Of a DNA stretch of 12,103 nucleotides, positions 1 to 6,645 are shown piece after piece. The stretch comes from an archaeon (lineage in GTDB: Archaea; Altiarchaeota; Altiarchaeia; IMC4; QMZM01), in contig JAOZNG010000023.1 in assembly GCA_029933895.1 (NCBI GenBank), positions 1 to 12,103 of the forward strand, written 5' to 3'. The notes beneath the pieces are model-generated. The model was not told the DNA's origin. It ran no database searches and was given only the letters and a program-made list of their open reading frames with translations. Position 1 is the first letter of the stretch. Each line of letters opens with the position of its first letter. The position numbers and the translations under genes are program-made.

Positions 1-1
1 A

Positions 2-550
2 CTGCCCTTAGGATATAACCGGGACCTGCAGGAGGACCGCTCCCTGCTCTGGGATTCACTGGAAACGACGAGAATATCTCTGAACGTTATGGGTGGGATG
101 CTTTCAGGGGCTGAGTTCAACAAGAAAAGAATGAGAGAAGTTGTTGATGAAAGCTTTGCTGCAGCAACAGAGCTGGCTAACCACCTTGTTAAGGTGAACA
201 AGATGAGCTTCAGGGAATCGCATCAGGTGATAGGTGATGTGGTGAGAAAACTGGCTGAGGAAGGTAAAACCTTCAGGGATGTGGATGAGACATTTGCTTT
301 ACTGGAGAGGGAAATAGACGGTAGCATACCATTAAATGAGCTTAAGAAACTAGTTGATTCGAGGAGGGTTGTTGAAGCCAACAACAGCCTTGGGGGTACC
401 TCACCCAGGGAGGTGATGCGGATGGTTTCCTCCCTGAAGGAGGAGGTAGAGGAACACAGGAAGAGTGTGCGGAAAAAAAGGGATAAGATAGCGAAAGCAA
501 GGAAGCTCACGGAATCAAAGGTCATGGATATCCTACTCAACAAGAAATAA
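2..550 (+). CDS. argH: argininosuccinate lyase, C-terminal part (5' end outside the window)
   Basis: Argininosuccinate lyase splits argininosuccinate into arginine and fumarate, the last step of arginine synthesis, in the cytoplasm as a homotetramer. The reading frame is open from base 2, upstream of the first ATG at 89, and gives 182 residues. The visible part begins with LPLGYNRDLQED, which matches the conserved LPLxYNxDxQED region of the family, then FRESHQVIG (family FRxAHxxVG) and, near the end, VEANNSLGGTSPREV (family VExRxxxGGTxPxxV). The catalytic serine loop (GSSxMPxKxNP) would lie upstream of the window. Starting at the ATG at 89 would remove family-conserved sequence, so the gene enters from the left. 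It ends in TAA, 2 nt from the convergent pyrI stop. The family assignment is secure. Confidence 0.93.
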   Translation: MPLGYNRDLQEDRSLLWDSLETTRISLNVMGGMLSGAEFNKKRMREVVDESFAAATELANHLVKVNKMSFRESHQVIGDVVRKLAEEGKTFRDVDETFALLEREIDGSIPLNELKKLVDSRRVVEANNSLGGTSPREVMRMVSSLKEEVEEHRKSVRKKRDKIAKARKLTESKVMDILLNKK

Positions 551-552
551 AC

Positions 553-1017
553 TTAGTAGAGGCTGTCTATTTCTCTCTCGCAGTACTTACACACAAGCAC
601 CACTGGGCTGGTGTTTTTCACAAGGAATATCGACTTAACAGGCTCTCGTTCCTTGTTTGTGATACATGAAGGGTTGGGGCATTCAACTATGCCTACCAGC
701 TCATCCGGCAGTTTAACCTTCTCTTTCCTCACCACCTGATAGTCCTGAATCCAATTTATGGTGGCCTGCGGAGCTATCACAGAAATTTTGTTTATCTCGC
801 TCACATCCAGGTCCCTGTTCTCCACCTTCACTATGTCTTTCTCCCGCATCTTGCTGCTCTTCACATTCATAGCGATGGTAACAGAGTCTCTGAAACCCCC
901 GTCGATGCCCAGTATCTTCAATACCTCAGGAGCCCTACCTGCGGCAATGTGGTCTATGGAGATGCCATTTTTTATGTTCCTGATCTTCAGTTTCCCATTC
1001 TCTTTCTTATCATCCAT
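553..1017 (-). CDS. pyrI: aspartate carbamoyltransferase regulatory chain
   Basis: This is the allosteric subunit of aspartate carbamoyltransferase. It binds nucleotides (CTP/ATP in known enzymes) and links catalytic trimers through a zinc domain. The product is 154 residues, close to the 153 of E. coli PyrI. The N-terminal nucleotide domain shows the NGISIDHIAAGRA signature (residues 17-29). The C-terminal zinc ligands are all present: C113-x4-C118 and C143-x2-C146. A TTG at 1041 would give a longer frame overlapping pyrB by 23 nt. I prefer the ATG at 1017 because it follows the pyrB TAG by 1 nt, has GGTGGAT (1025-1031) 7 nt upstream, and restores the usual length. It is the second gene of a pyrB-pyrI pair and is probably co-translated with PyrB. 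The complete zinc site suggests a functional regulatory chain. Confidence 0.93.
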   Translation of the reverse strand: MDDKKENGKLKIRNIKNGISIDHIAAGRAPEVLKILGIDGGFRDSVTIAMNVKSSKMREKDIVKVENRDLDVSEINKISVIAPQATINWIQDYQVVRKEKVKLPDELVGIVECPNPSCITNKEREPVKSIFLVKNTSPVVLVCKYCEREIDSLY

Positions 1018-1018
1018 C

Positions 1019-1975
<957 letters not shown>

Positions 1976-1986
1976 CTAATAAATAG
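1976..1986 (-). promoter_or_regulatory. putative TATA box of pyrBI
   Basis: Read on the minus strand the bases are CTATTTATTAG, an archaeal TATA-like element centred about 30 nt upstream of the pyrB ATG. This distance would place the transcript start at or within a few bases of the start codon. The gap between pyrB and the upstream gene is 45 bp and has no Shine-Dalgarno match. A second A-run (TTAAAAAA on the minus strand, 1967-1974) is closer and fits less well. The call is inferred from position and composition only. Confidence 0.5.
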
Positions 1987-1996
1987 AGTCTCTTGC

Positions 1997-2905
1997 TCAA
2001 TCTCTTGCTCCTGTCCTCGCTAGATAGAGCAGGCTCCACCATACAGTGTAGAGAGGTGTCAATATAGTCAGCAACACGAGAAAGTAGACCAGCAAACCTG
2101 TGAGCGACATTATCAGGTTCAGGATGCTGGGCAACTGCCCTACAGCAAGCCGGTATATGAAGTTCACGACCTCTATGAAAAGCGAGATCAGGGAGATCAT
2201 AAGCCACAGTAGAAAAACAAAAAACTTGTTTTCAAGGAAGAATGAAACCCCTCTCTTCAGCCCATCTATGGCTCCGAGATCAGATAACACCAGAGCGTAT
2301 TGAACCGGCGCGAACACGATGTTGAGCACAATCAGGCAAAGGATTAACAAAAGCAGACCCGTGAGAAGGAATAATGGAACGAACAATCCCTCCATTCTAA
2401 ACGAAAAACCGAGTAGTAGGGGAACCCCAACGGAGACACCGACAGTTACTACAGCAACTAGGAGATATATCAAGGAGGTTATTACGTTTACTGCAAACAG
2501 GCTTACCGTCTTCCTCCTGCCATAGTCTACCATGGTTGAAATCGATGTCTTGTTTTTCTCTATCGCTTCCTTGGACATCCCTATAGCTCCCGCGGTGAAA
2601 AACGATGTTATAAGGATTGTTATAACGCAATAAACCAGAAACAGAGCCAACAAAAAGATTAATGCAACCACCACTCCATCTATGACAGATGAAACAAGGT
2701 CCTGCATTCCTCCAGGCTGGCCAGCAGAAAAAGGGGGGAAAACACTGAAACCAATGGTGTACAACACCAGAGCAACAGCAAAGAAATACAGGAGGCTGAA
2801 GACGGCTACTGCAAGAAAATCGAGTATGAACGGGATGGAAATCTTAGGGTTGTTTCTCCAGGTGACAAATCCATCCGACAGGATTGAGGTGAAGTCCTCT
2901 TTCAT
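1997..2905 (-). CDS. polytopic membrane protein of unknown function, six predicted helices
   Basis: This is a 302-residue integral membrane protein. I see about six hydrophobic segments: residues 24-55, 75-105, 133-167, 173-206, 227-251 and 261-296. A short charged N-terminus (MKEDFTSILSDGF) precedes the first one. Its layout, with a 'DGFxxWRxNPK' start followed by long helices with small and aromatic residues, resembles uncharacterised archaeal membrane proteins of the DUF7847/DUF4013 kind. That resemblance is from memory and is not certain. No catalytic motif or signal peptide is visible. Hydrophilic linkers at about 108-132 and 207-226 carry basic residues and are probably cytoplasmic. It is transcribed away from argG across a 40-bp gap and lies upstream of pyrB in the same direction. 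Nothing ties its function to either neighbour. The start at 2905 is supported by a TATA-like box about 30 nt upstream. Confidence 0.78.
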   Translation of the reverse strand: MKEDFTSILSDGFVTWRNNPKISIPFILDFLAVAVFSLLYFFAVALVLYTIGFSVFPPFSAGQPGGMQDLVSSVIDGVVVALIFLLALFLVYCVITILITSFFTAGAIGMSKEAIEKNKTSISTMVDYGRRKTVSLFAVNVITSLIYLLVAVVTVGVSVGVPLLLGFSFRMEGLFVPLFLLTGLLLLILCLIVLNIVFAPVQYALVLSDLGAIDGLKRGVSFFLENKFFVFLLWLMISLISLFIEVVNFIYRLAVGQLPSILNLIMSLTGLLVYFLVLLTILTPLYTVWWSLLYLARTGARD

Positions 2906-2945
2906 ACTACTATGATATTTAACTTGCTACTATAAAATATTAACG
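2906..2945. promoter_or_regulatory. compact divergent promoter between argG and the membrane-protein gene
   Basis: The 40-bp gap holds two TATA-like elements. TGATATTTAAC (2913-2923, plus strand) is centred about 29 nt before the argG ATG. ATATTTTATAG (minus strand reading of 2930-2940) is centred about 30 nt before the ATG at 2905. Each box therefore lies nearer the other gene's start, and the two promoters overlap. Both transcripts would be leaderless or nearly so, and no Shine-Dalgarno sequence precedes either gene. Binding at one box could interfere with the other, so the genes may be expressed alternately; this is inference. Confidence 0.55.
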
Positions 2946-3971
2946 ATGAAAGTTGTTCTCGCATACTCTGGGGGGCTGGACACATCCATATGCATCAAGT
3001 GGCTTATGGAGGAGTACCAGGCAGAGATTGTTTCCTTGACTCTGGAGATTGGGCAGGAGAAATCCGACCTGAAACAGATAGAAGAGAAGGCAAGAGAGCT
3101 TGGTGCCGTAAAAACATACAGCATCGATGCCAGAGAAGAGTTCGTTAATGAGTTCATCAACCCATCCATCAGGGCAAACGGCTTCTACGAGAAAGTGTAT
3201 CCCTTGTCCACGGCTCTGGCAAGACCCCTTATAAGCAGATACCTTGTGGAGATTGCAGAAAAAGAGAAAGCTGATGCGGTAGCCCATGGCTCAACCGGTA
3301 AAGGCAATGACCAGGTGAGATTCGAGCTGGCTGTGAGGGCATTGAACCCTGAATTGGATATTATCGCGCCAGCCAGGGAGTGGAATTTAACCAGAGACGG
3401 GGCCATAAACTACGCCAGGAAACACAATATACCTGTACCTGTGAAGAAGAAAAGCCCCTACAGTATTGACGTGAACCTCTGGGGGAGGAGTATTGAATCC
3501 GGTCCGCTGGAAGACCTAGCCAACGAGCCCAGAGAGAATGCTTACTCCTGGACCACGTCACCGGAGAAGGCACCAGATAAGCCAGAATATATCGAGCTGG
3601 AGTTTACTAAAGGGGTTCCGTCAGCATTGAATGGTGGAGAAAGAAAAGAGGTGGAGTTGATAAAGGAACTCAACCGGTTGGGTGGAAAACATGGTATCGG
3701 GCGCATAGATACCGTCGAGGACCGGCTCGTAGGGATTAAGTCAAGGGAAGTCTATGAGTGTCCTGCAGCATCCGTAATCCTGAAGGCTCACTCTGAGCTG
3801 GAGAAGCTGACCCTTAGCCGCGAGGAGAACCTCTTTAAGGAGATAATTGACTCCAAGTGGAGTCAGATGGTCTACTTCGGGCAATGGCATGATCCCCTGA
3901 AGAGTGACCTGGAGGCGTTCATCAATGAATCCCAGCATGTTGTCTCCGGGAGAATAAAGATGAAGCTCTAA
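2946..3971 (+). CDS. argG: argininosuccinate synthase, interrupted by an in-frame TAA at codon 342
   Basis: Argininosuccinate synthase couples citrulline and aspartate using ATP, the step before argH. The 341 residues up to the stop contain the ATP pyrophosphatase loop AYSGGLDTS (6-14), AHGSTGKGNDQVRFE (113-127) and YSIDVNLWGRSIESGPLED (172-190), all well conserved. Homologues are about 400 residues long. Here the frame stops at TAA (3969-3971) after GRIKMKL, where the family normally reads KLYKGN, so a tyrosine codon appears to have become TAA. The same frame continues to 4136 with the expected C-terminal sequence. A product ending at 341 would lack the C-terminal tail that takes part in tetramer contacts in known structures. 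The cause could be a nonsense mutation, a base-calling error in the A-rich stretch, or readthrough. The identity is secure; the functional status is not. Confidence 0.93.
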   Translation: MKVVLAYSGGLDTSICIKWLMEEYQAEIVSLTLEIGQEKSDLKQIEEKARELGAVKTYSIDAREEFVNEFINPSIRANGFYEKVYPLSTALARPLISRYLVEIAEKEKADAVAHGSTGKGNDQVRFELAVRALNPELDIIAPAREWNLTRDGAINYARKHNIPVPVKKKSPYSIDVNLWGRSIESGPLEDLANEPRENAYSWTTSPEKAPDKPEYIELEFTKGVPSALNGGERKEVELIKELNRLGGKHGIGRIDTVEDRLVGIKSREVYECPAASVILKAHSELEKLTLSREENLFKEIIDSKWSQMVYFGQWHDPLKSDLEAFINESQHVVSGRIKMKL

Positions 3972-4136
3972 AAAGGTAACGTCTATGTTACCGGGAGGGA
4001 ATCCCCTAACTCACTCTATGACAGAGGCTTGGCAACATACGACAAAGGCGACCTTTTCGACCACAGGCTGGCTGAAGGATTCGTGAAACTATGGGGTCTG
4101 CCCTCCGAGATAGCGGCTAGGGGGAAAAAGAGATAA
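3972..4136 (+). pseudogene. argG: separated C-terminal segment of argG, in the same frame after the TAA
   Basis: Directly after the TAA at 3969-3971, and with no change of frame, 54 codons encode the rest of argininosuccinate synthase. They include [29 protein letters not shown] and [14 protein letters not shown], which match the family's KGNxxVxGRxSPxSLY, FDxxAAxGFIKLWGLP pattern. The frame ends at TAA 4134-4136. The whole gene would be 396 codons counting the internal stop, the usual ArgG length. There is no in-frame ATG after the stop, so the segment is not an independent gene; one in-frame TTG and one GTG exist but lack a convincing ribosome site. No further stop or frameshift is seen, so the break is recent, artificial or tolerated. 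Confidence 0.85.
3975..3992 (+). repeat. argG: short inverted repeat 3 nt after the argG internal stop
   Basis: GGTAAC (3975-3980) and GTTACC (3987-3992) are perfect inverted copies separated by GTCTAT, which could add one G-U pair and leave a 4-nt loop. The hairpin would start 3 nt after the TAA. No T-run follows, so it is not a typical terminator. It lies inside sequence that codes for the ArgG C-terminus and may be coincidental. Confidence 0.4.
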
Positions 4137-4295
4137 TCATCTCCTGATCCCCTTGTTTTTACACAGTTGATAGAACAGGGGGTTGAAGCTCTTCTTCATG
4201 TGGTTGAAGTCTTCTTCATCAACCCGTAACGCGTTACCCTCTGAGATAAAAACATATTCATTTCTCTCTGGATGATAGTAGAGGTCTATCTCCAT
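4137..4295 (-). CDS. small hypothetical protein, 52 residues
   Basis: A short leftward reading frame starts at ATG 4295 (MEIDLYYHPERNEYVFISEG...) and ends in TGA at 4137-4139. The product is acidic in its first half and basic at the end (CKNKGIRR), rich in aromatic residues, with no signal peptide or membrane segment. It has a single cysteine. I do not recognise the family. Support for it being real: a CTATTTATAG box lies about 27 nt upstream, the same geometry as other genes here; its stop abuts the true end of argG (4136) with no gap; and codon use looks ordinary. The first part (LYYHPERNEYVFISEGNALRV) reads like a small beta-strand domain. It is convergent with argG and not obviously co-transcribed with argB. 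Confidence 0.55.
   Translation of the reverse strand: MEIDLYYHPERNEYVFISEGNALRVDEEDFNHMKKSFNPLFYQLCKNKGIRR
4181..4219. repeat. imperfect direct repeat inside the 52-residue gene
   Basis: GGTTGAAGCTCTTCTTCAT (4181-4199) recurs as GGTTGAAGTCTTCTTCAT (4202-4219), 21 bp apart and differing by one base insertion. On the minus strand the two copies encode EEDFN and KKSFN. It looks like a local duplication that has drifted. Confidence 0.5.
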
Positions 4296-4317
4296 GTTAA
4301 ACCATTAATTCAAACAT

Positions 4318-4327
4318 CTATAAATAG
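4318..4327 (-). promoter_or_regulatory. putative TATA box of the 52-residue gene
   Basis: The minus strand reads CTATTTATAG, centred 27-28 nt upstream of the ATG at 4295, which fits a leaderless archaeal promoter. The element is almost identical to the box in front of pyrB. The remaining 74 bp up to the argB stop hold no gene that I can see. Confidence 0.5.
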
Positions 4328-4401
4328 TTTACCTCCTCTGGTTTTGTTCAGAAACAGGTTGAGTTGATAAGGACCTGTAGTGCCTGACTAGAACTCCAAG
4401 A

Positions 4402-5235
4402 TCATTTAGTTATCATTGTTCCGGTTCCTTCTTCAGTGAGCAATTCCCCTAGAATAGCATGTTTCCCTGCCCTTACAATATGTATTCGTTCAACACCCTC
4501 TGAAATCGCATTGACACTTGACTCTAATTTAGGTATCATACCCTTAGTTGCTACTTTGTTTTTGATAAGGTCTCTGGTTTCTGAAACAGTCAGCCGCCCA
4601 ATTAATCTCCCATCCCTACCCAATACACCCCCTACATTTGTCAAAAGTATAATTTTTGTCACATCCAAAGCCTTTGCTAACTCCCCGGTAGCTATATCTG
4701 CATTAATATTCAAGAGATTGCCTTCTTCATCTATGCCAACGGGGAGTATCACGGGTATATATCCACACCCGATTAGGTCATATATCAGCTTAGAGTTAAC
4801 ATCAACCACATCTCCGACATACCCTAACTCTTTTCGTTTTCTCTTTGCCTTAAATAAACCACCCGTTAATCCAACAGCTGTTGCTGTGTCGCTAGCTATT
4901 GCCGTGTTATGGTTTATCTTATCAATTATTTTATTGTTTACACGATGTAAACACCCTACTACAACATCTAATGTTCTTTCATCTGTTACTCTCTCACCTC
5001 TAATAAATCTCGGTTCCAACCCCATCTTCTCCATATTAGAGGAGATTAAAGTGCCTGCGCCATGCATAACTACAGGTCGTATGCCCACATCATGCAATAG
5101 AACTAAGTCCGTGGCAATTGATTCCAAAACATTTTCATCTAACAATATTTCTCCACTGAATTTTATTATGAACACCTGATTCCTGAACTTTTTTATATAG
5201 TGGAGAGCCTCAATCAACTCCTGAGTATCTATCAT
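4402..5235 (-). CDS. argB: N-acetylglutamate kinase (amino acid kinase family), divergent glycine loops
   Basis: The predicted reaction is phosphorylation of N-acetylglutamate by ATP, the second step of the acetylated arginine route. The 277 residues follow the amino acid kinase fold: KFSGE (25-29), HGAG (58-61), GERVTDERTLDVV (80-92), NINAD (176-180), a KGMIPKLE segment (231-238) and GTGTMI (270-275). K25, R82, N176, D180 and K236 align with the catalytic and substrate residues of E. coli NAGK. Two glycine loops deviate: the usual KxGG is KFSG and the usual HGGG is HGAG. A related kinase, such as the LysW-aminoadipate kinase (LysZ), is possible, but the arginine genes nearby favour ArgB. The gene is visibly richer in A/T at third codon positions than argG or pyrB, which hints at a separate origin. 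A GGTG site (5243-5246) lies 7 nt before the ATG. Confidence 0.85.
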   Translation of the reverse strand: MIDTQELIEALHYIKKFRNQVFIIKFSGEILLDENVLESIATDLVLLHDVGIRPVVMHGAGTLISSNMEKMGLEPRFIRGERVTDERTLDVVVGCLHRVNNKIIDKINHNTAIASDTATAVGLTGGLFKAKRKRKELGYVGDVVDVNSKLIYDLIGCGYIPVILPVGIDEEGNLLNINADIATGELAKALDVTKIILLTNVGGVLGRDGRLIGRLTVSETRDLIKNKVATKGMIPKLESSVNAISEGVERIHIVRAGKHAILGELLTEEGTGTMITK

Positions 5236-5255
5236 TCAAATACACCAATTGACAT
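5232..5255 (-). other. possible 7-codon leader reading frame overlapping the argB start
   Basis: On the minus strand ATG at 5255-5253 opens MSIGVFE and stops at TGA 5234-5232, which overlaps the argB ATG as ATGA. The ATG lies about 25 nt below the centre of a TATATA box, where other transcripts in this window seem to begin. It could be a leaderless mini-reading frame that couples translation to argB, or simply a 20-nt leader with an accidental ATG. Short length makes chance a real possibility. Confidence 0.25.
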
Positions 5256-5274
5256 AGTCCCTGCATAGGTTTTT

Positions 5275-5287
5275 GGAATATATAACC
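5275..5287 (-). promoter_or_regulatory. argB: putative TATA box of argB
   Basis: The minus strand reads GGTTATATATTCC, centred about 45 nt upstream of the argB ATG. This predicts a transcript start near 5252-5256 and a leader of about 20 nt containing GGTG as a weak ribosome site. It is the only gene-proximal box in the window that predicts a leader rather than a leaderless start for the annotated gene. Confidence 0.45.
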
Positions 5288-5434
5288 ATTTACAGTCTAT
5301 AATATACACTACAGCACATAAAAATGGGTATAATCAAGCGTTACCACCCTGGTTTCCCATACTCACCCTTAGTGATGAACTCTCACAGAATTATAAACAT
5401 CCTGACGTGAGACAGCTAAACCATGACCTGCTCT
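5288..5434. other. intergenic stretch between argB and the TSUP operon, no supported gene
   Basis: The full gap is 251 bp (5236-5486). Apart from the promoters and the inverted repeat listed separately, I see only a 28-codon plus-strand frame (5324-5410) with a TATA-like CTATAATATA (5297-5306) ahead of it. It is too short and lacks recognisable features, so I do not call it a gene. No tRNA-like cloverleaf or T-run terminator stands out. Confidence 0.4.
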
Positions 5435-5447
5435 GGGACAGAGTCCC
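5435..5447. repeat. 13-bp perfect inverted repeat just upstream of a TATA box
   Basis: GGGAC (5435-5439), AGA, GTCCC (5443-5447). The palindrome ends 6 nt before the TATTTA box of the 78-residue gene, a place where archaeal regulators commonly bind next to TATA/BRE elements. It is therefore a candidate operator for the membrane protein-TSUP-Usp operon. No second copy was noticed in the window. Confidence 0.35.
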
Positions 5448-5453
5448 TCTCCG

Positions 5454-5460
5454 GTATTTA
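5454..5460 (+). promoter_or_regulatory. putative TATA box of the small membrane protein-TSUP-Usp operon
   Basis: GGTATTTATCC contains TATTTA centred about 29 nt upstream of the ATG at 5487. No Shine-Dalgarno sequence precedes that start, so a leaderless transcript is likely. An ATG at 5482 is in another frame and stops after eight codons. Confidence 0.5.
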
Positions 5461-5486
5461 TCCGAAAATCATAATATTCTTATGGT

Positions 5487-5723
5487 ATGGACTCCGCTAA
5501 ACAGCTGACCTTCAGGGAACTGGGAGCAGAGCTGGTCATCTACGGGATCCTGATGTTCATCTACACCCTCACAGTTTTAAGTCTCTTGATTGATTATGTC
5601 AACAGGATATATAGAGCAGACTTAGTTCTTTACACTTTCCTGGCTCTTGCCTTGATACTGGGTCAGGGAATTTTAATGGAGGGTGTTTCGACATATGTCA
5701 GGGAGAGAATAGAGGAACAATAA
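5487..5723 (+). CDS. small two-helix membrane protein, unknown function
   Basis: The product is 78 residues with two strongly hydrophobic segments at about 16-36 and 44-65, joined by a short loop with DYVNRIYRAD. Both ends are charged: MDSAKQLTFRELGAE at the start and VRERIEEQ at the end. A hairpin topology with both ends cytoplasmic is likely. There is no signal-peptidase site, cysteine or metal motif. Its TAA is 1 nt before the TSUP ATG, so the two are almost surely co-translated, and the protein may act as an accessory subunit or stabiliser of that transporter. This role is inferred from position only; I do not recognise the family. The start is chosen for its TATA spacing. Confidence 0.72.
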   Translation: MDSAKQLTFRELGAELVIYGILMFIYTLTVLSLLIDYVNRIYRADLVLYTFLALALILGQGILMEGVSTYVRERIEEQ

Positions 5724-5724
5724 G

Positions 5725-6633
5725 ATGTATTTTCCAATAGAAGATATACATGTGAGCGCAGTAGCTCTTGCACTGCTTGGCTTAATGGTAGGAGTTCTCG
5801 GAGGATTCTTCGGGGTTGGCGGGGGATTCCTGGCAGGCCCCATGATGTATATTCTAGGTGTGCCCATGAATTTCGTGGTGGGAACAGACCTTGCTCATAT
5901 GACAGGTAAGAGTGTTGTAGCCGCTAAGAGACATCGAACCCTCGGGCATGTGGATATGAAACTCGGTTTCCTGATGGTCATGGGGACTATGGCAGGCATC
6001 GAGCTGGGAGCCCAGTTGGTGGAGTTGCTGCAATCCTGGGCGTTCCTGGATCTGGTTAACGGAGTACTCTATGTAATCCTCCTCCTCTCCATATCCCTCT
6101 TTGTTATGTGGGAGAGCAGGAAGAGCCTTAAAACAAAAAGCAAGGAGACGTTGCCGGCGAAAGAGGCTATATCCTTCAAGATCGTGTCTGGTAGGATACA
6201 GGCCATTAAGATACCTCCTATGATCAATCTCCCGGAATCCGGCATAGAAGGAATTTCACTGTGGGTTATCCTCTTTGTGGGTATTGTTACAGGGTTTCTG
6301 GCCGGTCTGCTTGGGGTTGGGGGGGGATTCATAAGGGTGCCGGCACTTGTTTACCTGATAGGTTGTCCGACTCATGTGGCGATAGGCACCGACCTGTTTG
6401 AGATAATAATGTCTGCCAGCTTTGGTACAATAACTCACTCCCTGAAGGGGAATGTGGATATCATGATGGCGCTTGTTATGCACACTGGCGCTGCTATCGG
6501 AGCCAGCATAGGAGCCTCCCTGACCAAGTACCTGGCGGGCCCGAAGATAAGATTCTATTTCTCTTTTCTGCCGTTAATAGGTGCATTGTTTATGATATAT
6601 GCCCTCATATCAGGGGGTGTGATAATTTTTTGA
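5725..6633 (+). CDS. TSUP (TauE/SafE family) membrane transporter
   Basis: This is a 302-residue sulfite exporter TauE/SafE-family permease. The fold is an internal duplication and both halves show the family signature: residues 22-56 (VGVLGGFFGVGGGFL, then VGTDL) and 189-224 (TGFLAGLLGVGGGFI, then IGTDL). Roughly eight hydrophobic segments surround them. A hydrophilic loop of about 45 residues (130-175, KTKSKETLPAKE) separates the halves. Family members move sulfite, sulfoacetate, thiosulfate or related organic anions; the substrate cannot be read from the sequence. GAGG (5712-5715) lies 9 nt before the ATG, inside the end of the upstream gene. It lies between a small membrane protein and a universal stress protein, and no sulfur-metabolism enzyme is adjacent. 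Confidence 0.9.
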   Translation: MYFPIEDIHVSAVALALLGLMVGVLGGFFGVGGGFLAGPMMYILGVPMNFVVGTDLAHMTGKSVVAAKRHRTLGHVDMKLGFLMVMGTMAGIELGAQLVELLQSWAFLDLVNGVLYVILLLSISLFVMWESRKSLKTKSKETLPAKEAISFKIVSGRIQAIKIPPMINLPESGIEGISLWVILFVGIVTGFLAGLLGVGGGFIRVPALVYLIGCPTHVAIGTDLFEIIMSASFGTITHSLKGNVDIMMALVMHTGAAIGASIGASLTKYLAGPKIRFYFSFLPLIGALFMIYALISGGVIIF

Positions 6634-6634
6634 T

Positions 6635-6641
6635 GAGGTGG
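6635..6641 (+). promoter_or_regulatory. strong ribosome binding site of the universal stress protein gene
   Basis: GAGGTGG lies 4 nt before the ATG at 6646 and matches the archaeal 16S 3' end well. It begins 1 nt after the TSUP stop codon, so the gene is translated from within the operon mRNA and not from its own leaderless start. Confidence 0.6.
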
Positions 6642-6645
6642 GATT

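Noticed and set aside
3969..3971. Recoding of the argG stop as selenocysteine or pyrrolysine
   Set aside because: Those use TGA and TAG respectively; this codon is TAA, and the expected residue is tyrosine.
4436..5179. Plus-strand frame of 247 codons opposite argB
   Set aside because: It is a mirror of the argB coding sequence; the argB motifs are on the minus strand and the plus product has no recognisable domain.
5324..5410. 28-codon plus-strand frame with a TATA-like box about 22 nt upstream
   Set aside because: The frame is short, the spacing is less regular than at other starts, and the product has no recognisable features.
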